Shown: positions 1 through 33,400 of the stretch, in pieces | How the letters are laid out: each line of letters opens with the position of its first letter | How positions within the stretch are numbered: position 1 is the stretch's first letter | DNA from: Chrysomallon squamiferum | Lineage: Eukaryota > Mollusca > Gastropoda > Neomphalida > Peltospiridae | DNA length: 64,000 nt | Direction: 5' to 3' | Assembly: GCA_012295275.1 (NCBI GenBank) | Contig: CM022674.1 | Location: 1,988,242-2,052,241, forward strand | Program-made: the position numbers and the translations under genes | Notes under the pieces: model-generated | Told to the model about the DNA's origin: nothing | The model's database searches: none | The model's input: only the letters and a program-made list of their open reading frames with translations

Positions 1-5940
<5,940 letters not shown>

Positions 5941-5961
5941 CGTCTGTTCTTGTGTTTCGTG

Positions 5962-5967
5962 AATAAA
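5962..5967 (+). terminator. Polyadenylation signal of the guanylate cyclase gene
   Basis: AATAAA begins 22 bases after the TGA and is followed by a TA run. It would give a very short 3' UTR. The position fits a cleavage signal; no transcript data support it. Confidence 0.5.
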
Positions 5968-6674
5968 ACCTTATATATATATATATATATACAATTTCAG
6001 ACTTGGCCTTTTACTTTCGTAATTATATTTATTATTGTCATATTTTCGTAGCTGTGAAACAAAACTGTCTATTCATTCGGAAACGTACACAGCATGGCAC
6101 ACTTATCAAACTGACTTACAGTGAAGTTCGTCTGTCTTATTTTCCTTCCCTGATTTATCAGTTAATCCATTTATAGCATCTATGTTACATGTTTGTTGGG
6201 GTTTTTGGTGGTTATTATTATTGTTCTTATTGTTATTTATATATTTATAAATGTTACAATATTTAAATACGTAATTCTAAACAAGTATCAAAAAAACATC
6301 TGTAAAAATGCACACATTTTTTTCTTTCTTTACATATATGTATGTGTGTGTGTATTGACGTAAAGGTGATCTCTCTCTCTCTCTCTTTGCCTGTCACTAA
6401 CTGTTTGTGTTTCCTTATATGTGAAAATGGAACAGAATGTTATAATTATTATTTTAAAATTTTCACGTGCAGCTAGATCTGATGTCTCTTGCTTTCTTTC
6501 ACTGTTGTCAGAAATTTGTATTCGTCCTTGACATTCTGTGGATTCGTATTTGTGGAAGCAATATTATTAATGTGATTGTCTAGTTTCGTAAATCGAGGAT
6601 TAGACTGATTGATGACTTCGGTTTCACTCTTAACAAAGGAAATATAAAGTTTTTTAAATAAAATAAATAAATAA

Positions 6675-6716
<42 letters not shown>

Positions 6717-6788
6717 ATAATAATAATACCGTTGACTTGCTATCTATGAGATGTATGACCAGTGATTTATAAAGTTGTTATTATTATT

Positions 6789-6851
<63 letters not shown>

Positions 6852-7478
6852 ATTATTATTATTTTAGTTATTATTAAACGCGTATAATGCGAAATGTGTT
6901 TGAATTAAAGTAACAAAGTTTAAAAAAATAATAATAATAAAAATAATAAATAAAATATAAAATAAAAAGAAATAAAATAAATAAATAATTTTAAGAAGTA
7001 ATACGTAGATATCACTGAAGGTTGGGATAACGTCGTTACATGAAACACGCACATTAATAATAATTTTGTAACCGTAGATATCCGACTTACGTGAAAATAA
7101 GCTGAATCGATATATTAGAAATTAGTCTCACTTATATTTGAAGTCTAGTATTTAATACAGACCATCTTCATTCAGTGCTTAATCCACAATCATTGTGGCT
7201 GTTTTCTATTTAGGCTCACTAATTAGATATACTGACAAAGCAGTTCCGGTTTTGTGTAACTGTCCAATCCAAGCTTTTGTAACAAATGCACTTTTACCGA
7301 TTGAAACATTTTTTTTACAGGTATTAACGTATGAACAGGGGAGGTAATTAGAGTGCTTTCAAACAGCTGATTGACGTAGGCAGTCTGGTGTTTTCCGAAA
7401 CGTAAATTAGGCAATTCACGCCTAATTAATTCATCGTGGTTTCCTTCAGTAGAGAAATAAAAACTCAGCAGTATTAAT

Positions 7479-7725
7479 AAATAAGTTGTTTTCTTTTAAT
7501 GTCCTTGTAATTTGGGATGAACATGCAATACATACCGGAAATAGATTATGTCTTGGTGTCAAGTTTGTGTCTGTGACATTTTGCGAATTATTTATTATTA
7601 ATAGTAGTATCAGTAGTAACAATAGTAATGGTTGTAGCAGTAGTAGTAGTAGTTGTTGTTGTAGTAATAATAGCAGTAGAGGTAATAGCAATAGTAGAAG
7701 TAGCAGTAGCCGTAGTAGTAGTAGC

Positions 7726-7762
<37 letters not shown>

Positions 7763-7821
7763 ATAATAATAGCAGTAGAGGTAAAAGCAATAGTAGAAGT
7801 AGCAGTAGCCGTAGTAGTACC

Positions 7822-7871
<50 letters not shown>

Positions 7872-8937
7872 ACACAACAGAATTCAAAAATAAGTTATTA
7901 TAATGTTTTTGTAACTTGTTATGACCATGCAATAGTAACGATACCGGAAATACATCCTCATCTTTGACCCATACCAATTTGGACTTCTACGAAATAAATA
8001 ATTTTATTGTTGTACAGATTTATACAGTATTTTTAAAGATGGCGTCGCCCATTTCCTGCACTGCACAGTGCATGCCGGGAGTTGGGGTTTTTGTGGGGTT
8101 TTTGTCGAATCACATGAGCCTCTTGCCCAACAAAACGTGCGAGAACAACCCATTTGATACATAATTTTGATAATTCAGTCATTCAGAATGATTCCATGCA
8201 TATTTAAATTTTAAAAACATGGCGCCTTAGCGGACTTCTGAGGTAGGAAAGATGGTGTGACTGGCATAAACCCTGAACTCTCTTTGGGTTTCAAACGCAA
8301 TAGTTTGTAAAATATAAACATACCTTCTGCTTATTGTGAGTTTTATGACGTTAAAATAGGTTTTTAGTTACAATGAACTGGTCATGTTTGCAAGTTGAAA
8401 TTTTTACTAGAAAGTCGTGATGTTGCTATGGCAATGTCCGGCCACGACGATTTGTGTTCAGTATTATTTTTCCCTGTGATAAGGGACACTTTCGCTCGAC
8501 CCCTCAGATGTCCCTATTAGACAGGTACTACTGTATTATTATTATTAGCAGTAGTAGTAGTAGTATAAGGTGGTGGTGGTAGTGGTTGTGGTGGTGATAA
8601 TGGTAGTAGTGATGATAGTAGTGGTCGTAGTAATAGTAGTAGTTGTAGCAGTAATAATATCAGTATTGGTATAGTACTAGTAGTAGTAATAGGAATATTA
8701 GCGGTAATGGTAACAGTTATACTTTCTTTATTATTTTGCTGTCTTTCCCTTCTTTTTAATATAGCAGAATGCATCTAATGATGATACATGCTTTTGTAGA
8801 TTGTTTTTCCTTTCCAATGCCAGTAATAAACGTTTAAAATGAAGAATTATCAGTATTCAAAAATAAGTTAATTTAATGTTTTTGTAACTTGTTATGACCA
8901 TGCAATAGTATCGACACCGGAAATACATGCAATAGTA
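7479..8937 (+). repeat. Three dispersed copies of a ~70-bp repeat
   Basis: Related segments lie at about 7479-7550, 7890-7958 and 8863-8937. They share AATAAGTT, TTTAATGTNNTTGTAA, GACCATGCAATA and ACCGGAAATA in the same order. The second and third are closest to each other. An AGT-type tract lies next to or near each copy, which suggests that tract and tail were duplicated together. Confidence 0.75.
7583..7871. repeat. (AGT)n-type trinucleotide array
   Basis: Imperfect AGT/GTA/GCA repeats contain an internal duplicated block (about 7664-7718 and 7765-7818, both with the AGCAGTAGCCGTAGTAG pattern). Long serine or valine open frames across it are artefacts of the repeat. Confidence 0.9.
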
Positions 8938-10199
8938 TACTTTTTTATATTTTATTTAAAGAGATGTCTGTTTATATATCCATTTTTAAGAATATTGTTA
9001 TGATTAGAAGTAGTAGTAGTAGTAGTAGAATTAGTAGTTGTGGTAGTACTAATAGCAGTAGTAGCTGTAGTTGTAGTAGTTATATTTTAGTTATTATATG
9101 ACTACGTTTTTCTTATTTTTAATATGACAACCGAAACATCTAAATAATATATGCTTTTGTAGATTACTATTATTATCATTATTATTGCTGCTGTTGTTTT
9201 TTTTTTTTTTTTTCAGCTACTAATAATAAAGGTTTATTATAACAAAACAGAGATAAAATATTATTTTCTATCTTATCTGACATAATTACAGAAATTTCAT
9301 TGATCTGCAGCCGACAACTCTGTAAACTGGAAGACACCAATCCCTTGAGTTAAGGGATTTTAGACCCAACCCTATAATGAAACAAACGGTTTAGCTTTTT
9401 TTTTTCTCTCTGTCTCTTTTTTAACACACGTACATGATTATATGTAAACACAATAAGAAATATTTTGTTCTTATGTATGTATATTTATTTATTTCAAACG
9501 GCTCAATAAACAAAAAGATTTCTCCACAATTTTTTCTGGTGATTATATTGTTGCTCTATATAGATAAAAGCGAGATATAAAAAAAAAGAAGAAAATAAAT
9601 AAATAAAAAAATATAAAAAATAAAATAAACCCTAGATCAAATAATGGACTGTATTAAAACAGTATTTATTTATTTATTATCATTATTACTTTAATACGTT
9701 TTATTCCAACATATTATTTATTTATATATATATTTTTTTTTACGGTACATCGGCTTCCGGGAAACCCGGATTACCTCCCCTTGATCTTAGGCCTGTCATT
9801 TCAACTTGCAAGCATAGATGGAGCCAGAAAAAAAAAAAAAAAAATAAACGAAATAAATAAATAAAAACAGAGTAAGTTCTCCTTTTTTTCTCTTTTAAAA
9901 AAATATTAGATTAAAGCTTTTCTTTTAAATTCCTGAATAATTTTTTTTTAATTGTTACTTCAACCTTTATCGTAAATGTTCATAAAATGTCGTAAAGGAT
10001 TTACGTATTTTATGTAAATAAATAATTTTAAATTGCTCTTATGTATATAAATTTATTAAATAAATAAATAATAATAATAATAATAATAAAATACCTGTGA
10101 TAAACGTACACCTTTCAGTAAATGTGAGTAGTCTGTTTATTATTAAACACAATTCAACGATCAATACGTTAAGATTGTGTTTTTATTATTTTTTTATCT

Positions 10200-10234
<35 letters not shown>

Positions 10235-10904
10235 GAATTACCTCTGACATGGCAGAGAAATGATTGACTTCGATGCTACCTTGAATATATGATTGTGGGA
10301 ATAACTGGTTTAAATATAATAATACTGTATTCCAATATATTCCAAGCCAGAATTTTAAAATGACAAAATTCAGGTATTAACAGTATGTGTAAGCACAAGG
10401 AATAATATTCTGAACATAGTGTTATTGACAAATAATAAAATTATTTTTAATTTTTGAAAAGGTAACTACTACTAATAATAATATTACTACTAATAATAGT
10501 GGTATCAGTGGTTGTAATAATAATAGCAGTAGTAGTAGTAGAAGTAATAATAATAATAATAATAATAATAGGAGTAGTAGTAGTAAAAAAATAAATACAA
10601 CTAAGAAACAAAATTAAAAAAAAAAAAAAGACAGAGAAGAAATTCAGATGTTCAGAAAAACAAAAATGAAAAATTTTTCAGCAATGATTTTCAAAAAATA
10701 TATTTATACTTTTTCTTTTTAATGAATTGTTTATCAGAATTACAAATGTTTCACATTGTTTGAATAGTTCATTTAATTTTAGATTGTCACAGACCCATAA
10801 TATAATTTTTTTGTTGTTGTTTTCCATTCATTCACTGAAAGTTCACTTAATGTTGTTCAGATCCAACTAACAATATCATCTCCACGAAAGATGTTGAATG
10901 AATA

Positions 10905-11385
10905 TTCGGGGTTTGTGTCCGTTAAACTAAAGTGTCCTGAATATAGTGTTCTCATTTATTATTAAGGTGCCTGGTGTACGTGGTTTATGTGGCACGTTTT
11001 AAAAGCCATCTGATAGAATAAGCTATCCATTGTACAGTTTGTCCGTTAAATAAGGTATCTACTGTAGACAGTTTCACATTAGTTAAAACACGATATCCCT
11101 TTACACATTTGTTTGTCAAACTAAGGTGTCCTGTTTAGACAGAATGTCATACTCAAACCATCATTTCAACCCTGTTTGTTAATAAAAGATGTCCACTTTT
11201 CACAGTTCAAGTGGGAAACTGAGGTGTCCAGAATACACAGATTGTCCACTTCAGTCAGCCGTTGTCCAATAATCAAAGGTGTCCCATATTCACAGTTTAT
11301 ATGGCAAACAAAGGTGTCCAGTGCAGTCAGCTCTTACAAATGAGGTGTCCACTTTAAACAGTGCATCTGTCAAATCCTAATGTGG
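10905..11385. repeat. Degenerate array with GTGTCC ... CACAG core
   Basis: AAGGTGTCC or a close variant recurs roughly every 30-60 bases, often followed 8-10 bases later by ACAG. Examples start near 10931, 11134, 11229, 11278 and 11312. Spacing is irregular, so this is an old, drifted tandem array. Confidence 0.6.
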
Positions 11386-11524
11386 TAATTTTGTTAATGT
11401 GGTATGTGTGTGTAGAAAGTAAAAAAAGAAAAAATAATAATGCAGCCATCTTTTCTTAAAATACTACACAGTTGGTGAAAAAGTAATGCACAGACACGTG
11501 GAAAAAAAGGTAACAAAATAATCT

Positions 11525-12400
11525 AAAAACTCAACATGACTCAAAACTAGGACTCGGATAACTCAAATTTGTTTCCTTTGACTCAAATATGTGGCTCAGA
11601 TGTCTCAAAAGCAACTCAAAATAAGTTACTCAAATTCATTTTTTTTACACCTCTGACACGAAAACAAAGACAAAAAAAAAAAAAAAAAAATGTGATAGAG
11701 AAATTCCAATAACAAACATTAATACTTCAGTAAATTACTCAAAGTATGACTCAAACTCATGAGTCAAACATTTGATTTTAAACACTTAAGAGTGACGTGG
11801 CTCAAAATCCTGATCAAGACGACTAACTCAAATTGCTCACTCAAAATCCTAAATGAAATTTCTGACTATAAAAAAAAAAAAAATCTTGATTCAGGTACAG
11901 ACCTGGAGAGTACAAATAAAAAATAAAAAAACACACAAACATTTGTCTCAAGGGATACAAAATTCAGAATATCTGAATACTTGGCTCAGAAACTGAACTC
12001 AAATGCTTGACTCAGAAACTGAACTTAAATGCTCGACTCAGATACTGAACTCAAATGTTGAATCAGAAGCTGAATTCATATGTTTGGCTCAGATACCGAA
12101 CTCAAATGCTTTGAGTCAGATACTGAAATGAAATGCTCGACTCATACAAAACTCAAATGCTTGATTTGGATCCTCATCTCATAAATGTATCTCAGATATC
12201 AAACACATGGGTCAAATACTTAACTTACACATTTGATTCAAATTCTAAACTCAAGCATGACTCAGACAATACACTCACATGTTTGAGTCATAGAAAACTT
12301 TAATAATAAATGACTGACTCCAGTATGAGTATGCTTGACTCTGGCACCAGGCACAATAGTTCACTCAATGTACTTAACTCAATCATTCAGTGAGTTTATC
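11525..12400. repeat. Degenerate ACTCAAATG/TGACTCA array
   Basis: ACTCAAA and GACTCAG words recur every 12-30 bases. In the clearest part (about 11985-12165) a unit of about 27 bases pairs GACTCAGAAACTGAA with CTCAAATGCTT. TGACTCA or its reverse complement occurs at 11537, 11579, 11747, 11760, 12008, 12112, 12258 and 12284. The array lies just beyond the WDR33 stop and could be in its 3' UTR. Confidence 0.75.
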
Positions 12401-12425
12401 AGCAAAATAATTAATGCCACTAATT

Positions 12426-12437
12426 TTTATTTTTATT
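12426..12437 (-). terminator. Candidate WDR33 polyadenylation signals
   Basis: On the minus strand two overlapping-style AATAAA words lie about 430 bases after the stop codon. AATAAA is frequent in this AT-rich DNA, so the choice is uncertain. Confidence 0.25.
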
Positions 12438-12867
12438 TTACATGTTCTCACACACAAAAAAATGACATCCATTTGAGCAATGAATGAACGAATGTGTGAA
12501 CTATCAAAATAGATGAATTAACTGGACAATGAATGGATGGATGAATGAATGAACGAACGAATGAAAGAATGGGCTGCATGGGTGAAACGGTGAACAAGAT
12601 GAACGTGAGAAATGAAAAATTCAGAAAAAAAAAAAAAAAAAAATGTGTTTTTCTTTCTTGGTGGATGGTCATTATAAAAAAAAAAAACCACTCTCAATCA
12701 CTATCTCTTCATAGAAAGACACACTTCATCTTTATCAGTGTGTTATTCTTTTTTTTTTTTAAACACTAGCAGAGACATTTATATATTTCCTTGAGGTCTC
12801 AAGAGGTCAAGTCTCGAAGTCACGTTACCGAAGAATTTCGAAAACTCAAACACAGACGTATTTAACA

Positions 12868-28177
<15,310 letters not shown>

Positions 28178-30420
28178 CTGAAAAATAATATTTATATTCA
28201 CTTTAAAATGTAAAAAGCAAAAAAAGAAGAAGATATAATTATATTTTTAACTAAACAAAACTGATTATTAGTTTTGGCATTGTATTTGTTAGCCTGCTGT
28301 TATATGATTAAGGATTAAAAAGATATAATAATAAATTTGTTGTTTTCTTTGTACCTTTTACAAAAGAAAATATATTCTTTTATTATCCCAATGCAACTTT
28401 TAGAAGCTCATTTTTTTTAATCTTTAGTCTTTTCTTGATGATACATTCATAAAATGTTTTTATTTATCATTATTTACCATTTTGTTTTTTCAACCTCGTT
28501 TTTAATACAAAATGAAACAACAAAACCTAATCAGATTACGTTATAAGATATTACATTACAGCAGCTCTTGTAAAGAAAACAGGTCACTGTCAAGATTTGA
28601 CACTCAACTTAGTAACTAGTATTTTAACTGTTGACTGGTGATTTCCAGCCACAATTTACATATATTTATTATTGGTTATTTTAACATATATGCTGTTCCA
28701 ATAACATAAAACTGTATTTTGAATGATCGTTTTAAACTGGAAGATAAATATCATGATGAGTGCAATAAATGTTTATAAGCATTTATGTCTTTTGGAGTCT
28801 ATTTTTAAAAATCTAAACTGAGCTCTAAAGATACCAGCGTTAGGCCAAACGCTTACATTAAATCACAAAAGATGTTCCTTGATTTATTTGGTTAACTTCA
28901 TCTTCATTTCCCAATAAATGTTAGTGAACGAAACAGACTAGGGTTTTAACATCGTCTTTTATTTTTGCATACAAAAACCAAGATCGTTACAGCATGCCGT
29001 TTCTTATCAAAAGCAAATGGCGGAAATTATAGTGAAAAAGAAAAAGTAGGGAATACTATCGTGTATAGAAATCTTAAACGAATCAAGAATGTATTTCAAT
29101 TTCAACAAAACATTGCATAGTATTATAACAATTATAATAAATATATAAATAACATTAACATTCTAATAAAGGCTACTAAAGATATATAAAATATTCATAA
29201 CTATTGTGAAATGATTATTAAACTGAATTTTTAAATTGTGTTGTTTCCTTTAGTAAGCTGTTTCATATTTTTGCTTTTTTTTATCATTCGGTACAGTTCG
29301 ACGAATTCCGTAACTCTCCCGAGAAAAATAATAATGATAAAAAAAAAAAAAAAAAAAAAAAACGGTAACTTTCTACGGGTATTATTTCTGAGCTCAAACC
29401 GCAAAAGGAATTTTCTTAGTAAAATCCAGTTTTCCAAAGCACTAATTTGAGAACCTAGTAATGTGTATTAATGCACGTATGAACAATATATATACATATA
29501 TTTAAATTACATTTTAGACAATTCTTTCTTTATTTTATTTTAAGGAAATACACGAAAAGAAGTACTAGGAAATTGTGTAAATGATTCAAAAGCATATTTT
29601 AAAATTTAAATCACTAAATCATAACCACCACCACCACCACAACAACAACAACAGCAGCAAGCAAATAATAGTTGCAATATCAAACGTCATGTAAAATTAT
29701 TTACTAATATTGGATAGGTGATCTATTTATATGTATTAATATATATTTGTTTGTTTGTTTGACATGTTTATATAAACACCACCGACTCACTAATCATATA
29801 ACATGTTCCACAATTGCACTAAATTTACGTTAATGATATTTCCAATGATATTTAAATTATTAAATCCAATAATCAATTTATGAATAATAATAATGTAATA
29901 TTAATAGATTTAAAAATAAATAAATAAATAATAATAATAATAATAATAATTTGTTGCATTATCACCAACAGTGTAAATAACCATATGTATTGTGTTTTCC
30001 TTGGTTGCTCACTGAATAAGTTTGGTGGCCACAGAAATTTCTAATGTTTACTCTTTTTGTTCTACGAAGATATGTCAGAACAGAAATTAAAGAAATATTT
30101 GAACATAAAGTTACGTATCTAAAATCAGCAATGTCCTGCAGACCAGTTTCAATGGTACACATCACTGCTACCGATGGCAATACAATCATTTGATTGGTTA
30201 ACGACTTCTACCGAAGAGAGGTCTAGGTGATTGTATTAATATCGCCATCTTGTAAATAGGGTTCTGGACAAATACGGATGTTATTTTGACATTAATACAT
30301 GAACGCGTCTTTTGTATTTAGTTTCATTTCGTTCTGACACCTTTAGATACCCCGTTTTAGTTTAGTTTTTATTTTGTTTTTGATACAAATCTTTAAAAAA
30401 AAAGAAAAGAAAAAAAAAAA
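28178..30420. promoter_or_regulatory. Divergent WDR33/SSU72 promoter interval
   Basis: The two start codons face apart across 2,251 bases. The interval must hold the WDR33 5' noncoding exon and both promoters. Candidate elements seen by eye: ATTGG (CCAAT on the minus strand) near 30194, and YY1-like ATGGCG words at about 29015 (plus strand) and 30243-30252 (minus strand, AAGATGGCG). There is no CpG-dense island and no convincing TATA box. An AAT run is at 29928-29950. No coding exon was recognised. Confidence 0.45.
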
Positions 30421-33400
30421 ATGACTGGTGTTGAAATGCAAATCGCCGTGGTATGTTCCAGCAATCAAAACCGCAGTATGGAAGCTCATAGTTTTCTTGG
30501 GTAAGAAGCACAAAGAAAATAACAAGTTGTAAATAAAAATAAAATTAATTTTTGAAAGTAGGCGAAGGCTTGGAAATATGAAACACGATTTCATTAATTT
30601 AACTGTTTTGTGAAAAATGCTGACATGAACGTTGATGAAAATGGCGTCTGGTGTAGGCCAGGGAAACGGATTCCATTTTTCGGAGTGATTTCATAACTTG
30701 TGTCTAAAAATAGATTAATATTATCAAGAAGCTTGTTTTTAACTCATTTCTTTTAAGATTAAAAGTGTTTTAGAAAATTTAGAATAATGATAGTTACTAA
30801 GGTAATAACTCTCTGTAAAACGTGATAAACCAACCTTGAACCTAATTTTAAATAGTAAATAGGTGTTAGTGAAAGGGGCAGCCAGTATTATGAGTATAAA
30901 TATAACTTATCGCCTTGTTATTAGTGACAACACCAGGCCAGTGATGATTATTACTTGATTACTATTTTTATTATAAGTCATATTACAAAACCATGGATTT
31001 TAATTTCAGTAGGTAATTTTAATTTATGTAGATTGAAAATAATACTAGCATTGCCCCATGACCATATGCTGTACCATGAGTAGTAACAGAACAAATAATT
31101 ATAAACTGTTGAAATTAATGTTTCTGGTAATTTGCTCATAATTAATATAATCATATAAGTAAAAATGAAATTACACATAAGATTAAAATGAATGGTCTTG
31201 AATTCTCAAAAATAACAATCACTACTGACATACCATTATCGTCCTAAGTTGTTCTGCCATATCAACAGGTATGTGGTTCCAAGACCCATAGTACATTTTA
31301 AATAAAAATTATGTAATTTAAGTTTAAACTCCAGCAAAAGGTTATTCTAAAAACCACTTCTAAAACCAGTGTAAATTATTCACAAATGTAAGTATATTTT
31401 TTTCAATTGCCATTGGTCAAAACTGGATGCAGAACCTGAAGATGGGACAGGCAGGCTGTGTTTATAATGAAAGATGTGACTCATTTAATTATAATGGCTG
31501 AAATGTAGAAATGTCTTTTCACATTGATTCATGTAAATGATAGTACTATAAATATTTGTTCACCCATCAATCAAAATAATTTGATTTCATTCATCTTGAG
31601 GCTTTATGTATTGGAAGGTATTTTAAAATACAGTTAATCAAATAATAGCATTCAGTTTTCATCATAAATATTAATTTTATTGAACTGATGGAATATATAT
31701 AACAATGAAAGAGTAACCAACAGGAATCTTTTCCCCTCCCCCTTTTATTACACCACCATAATGTTGTTTGGCCTATTCAGTGGATATCTAAGATTTGTTT
31801 TTGCCTTCATTTGCAGACAATGGAAATCAATTACTTTTCACTCTATTTCTTAAAGAGAGATCAATTTTTCTTTAAACAGGAATTTTCTGTGTTCTGTCAG
31901 TAATGCATGTGATGTGTAACAATGCATGTGGCTGCAGGTGATGCTCAAACTTTGTAACCAAGCCTGCTGTGGTTTTAACACATTAGAGGACAATCTCTTA
32001 GTTCATTGCTTGCCAGTACTGGCTGTCTGTTACATTTGTAACATGACCATATAAGGTAAAGGTCTGTTGTGATTGCAGTTGTAATGCTATAGGTCTATTG
32101 CAGATGTAACCAACACTTGCAATATGTCTTTAATCCAGGCTGCCAACCCAGAAAAAAACTTCAGAAGAAATTAGCAATATAAACGTGGACTTTCACATTA
32201 CTTTATCCACATAGACCTCAGGGGCAGGAAAGAATGGTGTCATGCGCAATGTTCCTTATTGCTGGAGTTGGAGCAACCATCAGTGATTATCATTATTGGG
32301 TAATGTTTTATCTGATGAAGCACTGGAGTTATCCAAAAAAATGAAATGGAGATGCAAGAGAAAGAAAACAACAAAATATCTCTTTTTTTTTTTCATGCTT
32401 TCTTTGATTTGGACATTTTCCTGAAATATTTAATACTGAAATTTGACATTTTTGGGGAATATAGGTCTTTAATGGGTTTTTTTTTATGGATTTATAAGGG
32501 CCTTGTTTTATGATTGTAACTGGTATGTTATTGTTTTTATTTGGTCATATTTTTATAGGAGACATGATGGTGTCCGTTGTAGTAACACATGTAAACTAAG
32601 CCTGTTACCCCATCAGGTGAATCCTGCACTTTAGGTCAGGCTATAATGTTTAAACTGTAAATAGTTGGTTATGGTTTTAAACTTGCAGTGTGTGTCTAAC
32701 TAGGTCTGTTACGTGATTTTATATAGGTTCAATACTTTTTGCAAGGTTTTGCATGACATCCATTCCATCCAAGAATAAATAGTATTAAAACATCAGACTT
32801 GGCAGTATTATTTCTTTCTTTCTTTTTATTTATTTATTTTTTTTTTTTTAATGAAAAAGTGTATTTATCCATATGAGAATAATTATGAATGTAATGATTT
32901 TTGCATCTAAAGCAGGTCTAGAATTTATTGATTGTGAGCTGTCCATCATCCCAGTTATTTGTTTATGGGTCTGGACTAGTATTTTTGTTAAAGGCTTCAT
33001 CATGGCATCTTAGCTTATTGCTGACTTTACTCTCTGCCTTGTTCTACATAATCTTGTACACCTTTCCTGCCAATCTAAGAATTCCAATTTAAAATGCAAG
33101 TAAGAATGAAGGAGAGTCTAAATTGTCCTTTTAGGGAATGTAGTTACATAGCTCCCAGTTTGTTGCTTTTAAATAAGAGCTTAAATTTGATACTCTTTAT
33201 TTTAACATCAGTGGATGCATGTTCAAGGTTTATTATATTTCTTTTAGAATTCAGTAGACCTCTGTTAAACTGCTGCATGTATCTTTAGGGCTTTGTGGAC
33301 CCTAAATCAGGCAATGCAATACATACACCTATATTGGAAATGGTCACAGAAATTTTATTTGATCAGTTGTTGACAACCCCAGTGTCGTATCTATTCAAAA

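Larger units (their letters stand above)
5968..12425. other. Intergenic, repeat-rich, no gene seen
   Basis: No exon-like open frame with splice borders or a known family was found on either strand. The stretch holds simple repeats: AAT 6679-6730, TTG/ATT about 6777-6863, AGT-type 7583-7871, 8529-8697, 9008-9080 and 10458-10590, with many AAAT and poly-A/T tracts. It also has the dispersed repeat at 7479, 7890 and 8863. GC-richer patches near 7220-7420, 8035-8520 and 9740-9810 may be old transposon remains. Two degenerate arrays lie at 10905-12400. Confidence 0.7.

Noticed and set aside
7446-7977. Long Leu, Ser, Val and Thr homopolymer open frames on both strands
   Set aside because: They are translations of an AGT-type microsatellite.
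29962-30189. 75-codon minus-strand open frame between WDR33 and SSU72
   Set aside because: No family similarity or splice context; it could at most overlap the WDR33 5' noncoding exon.
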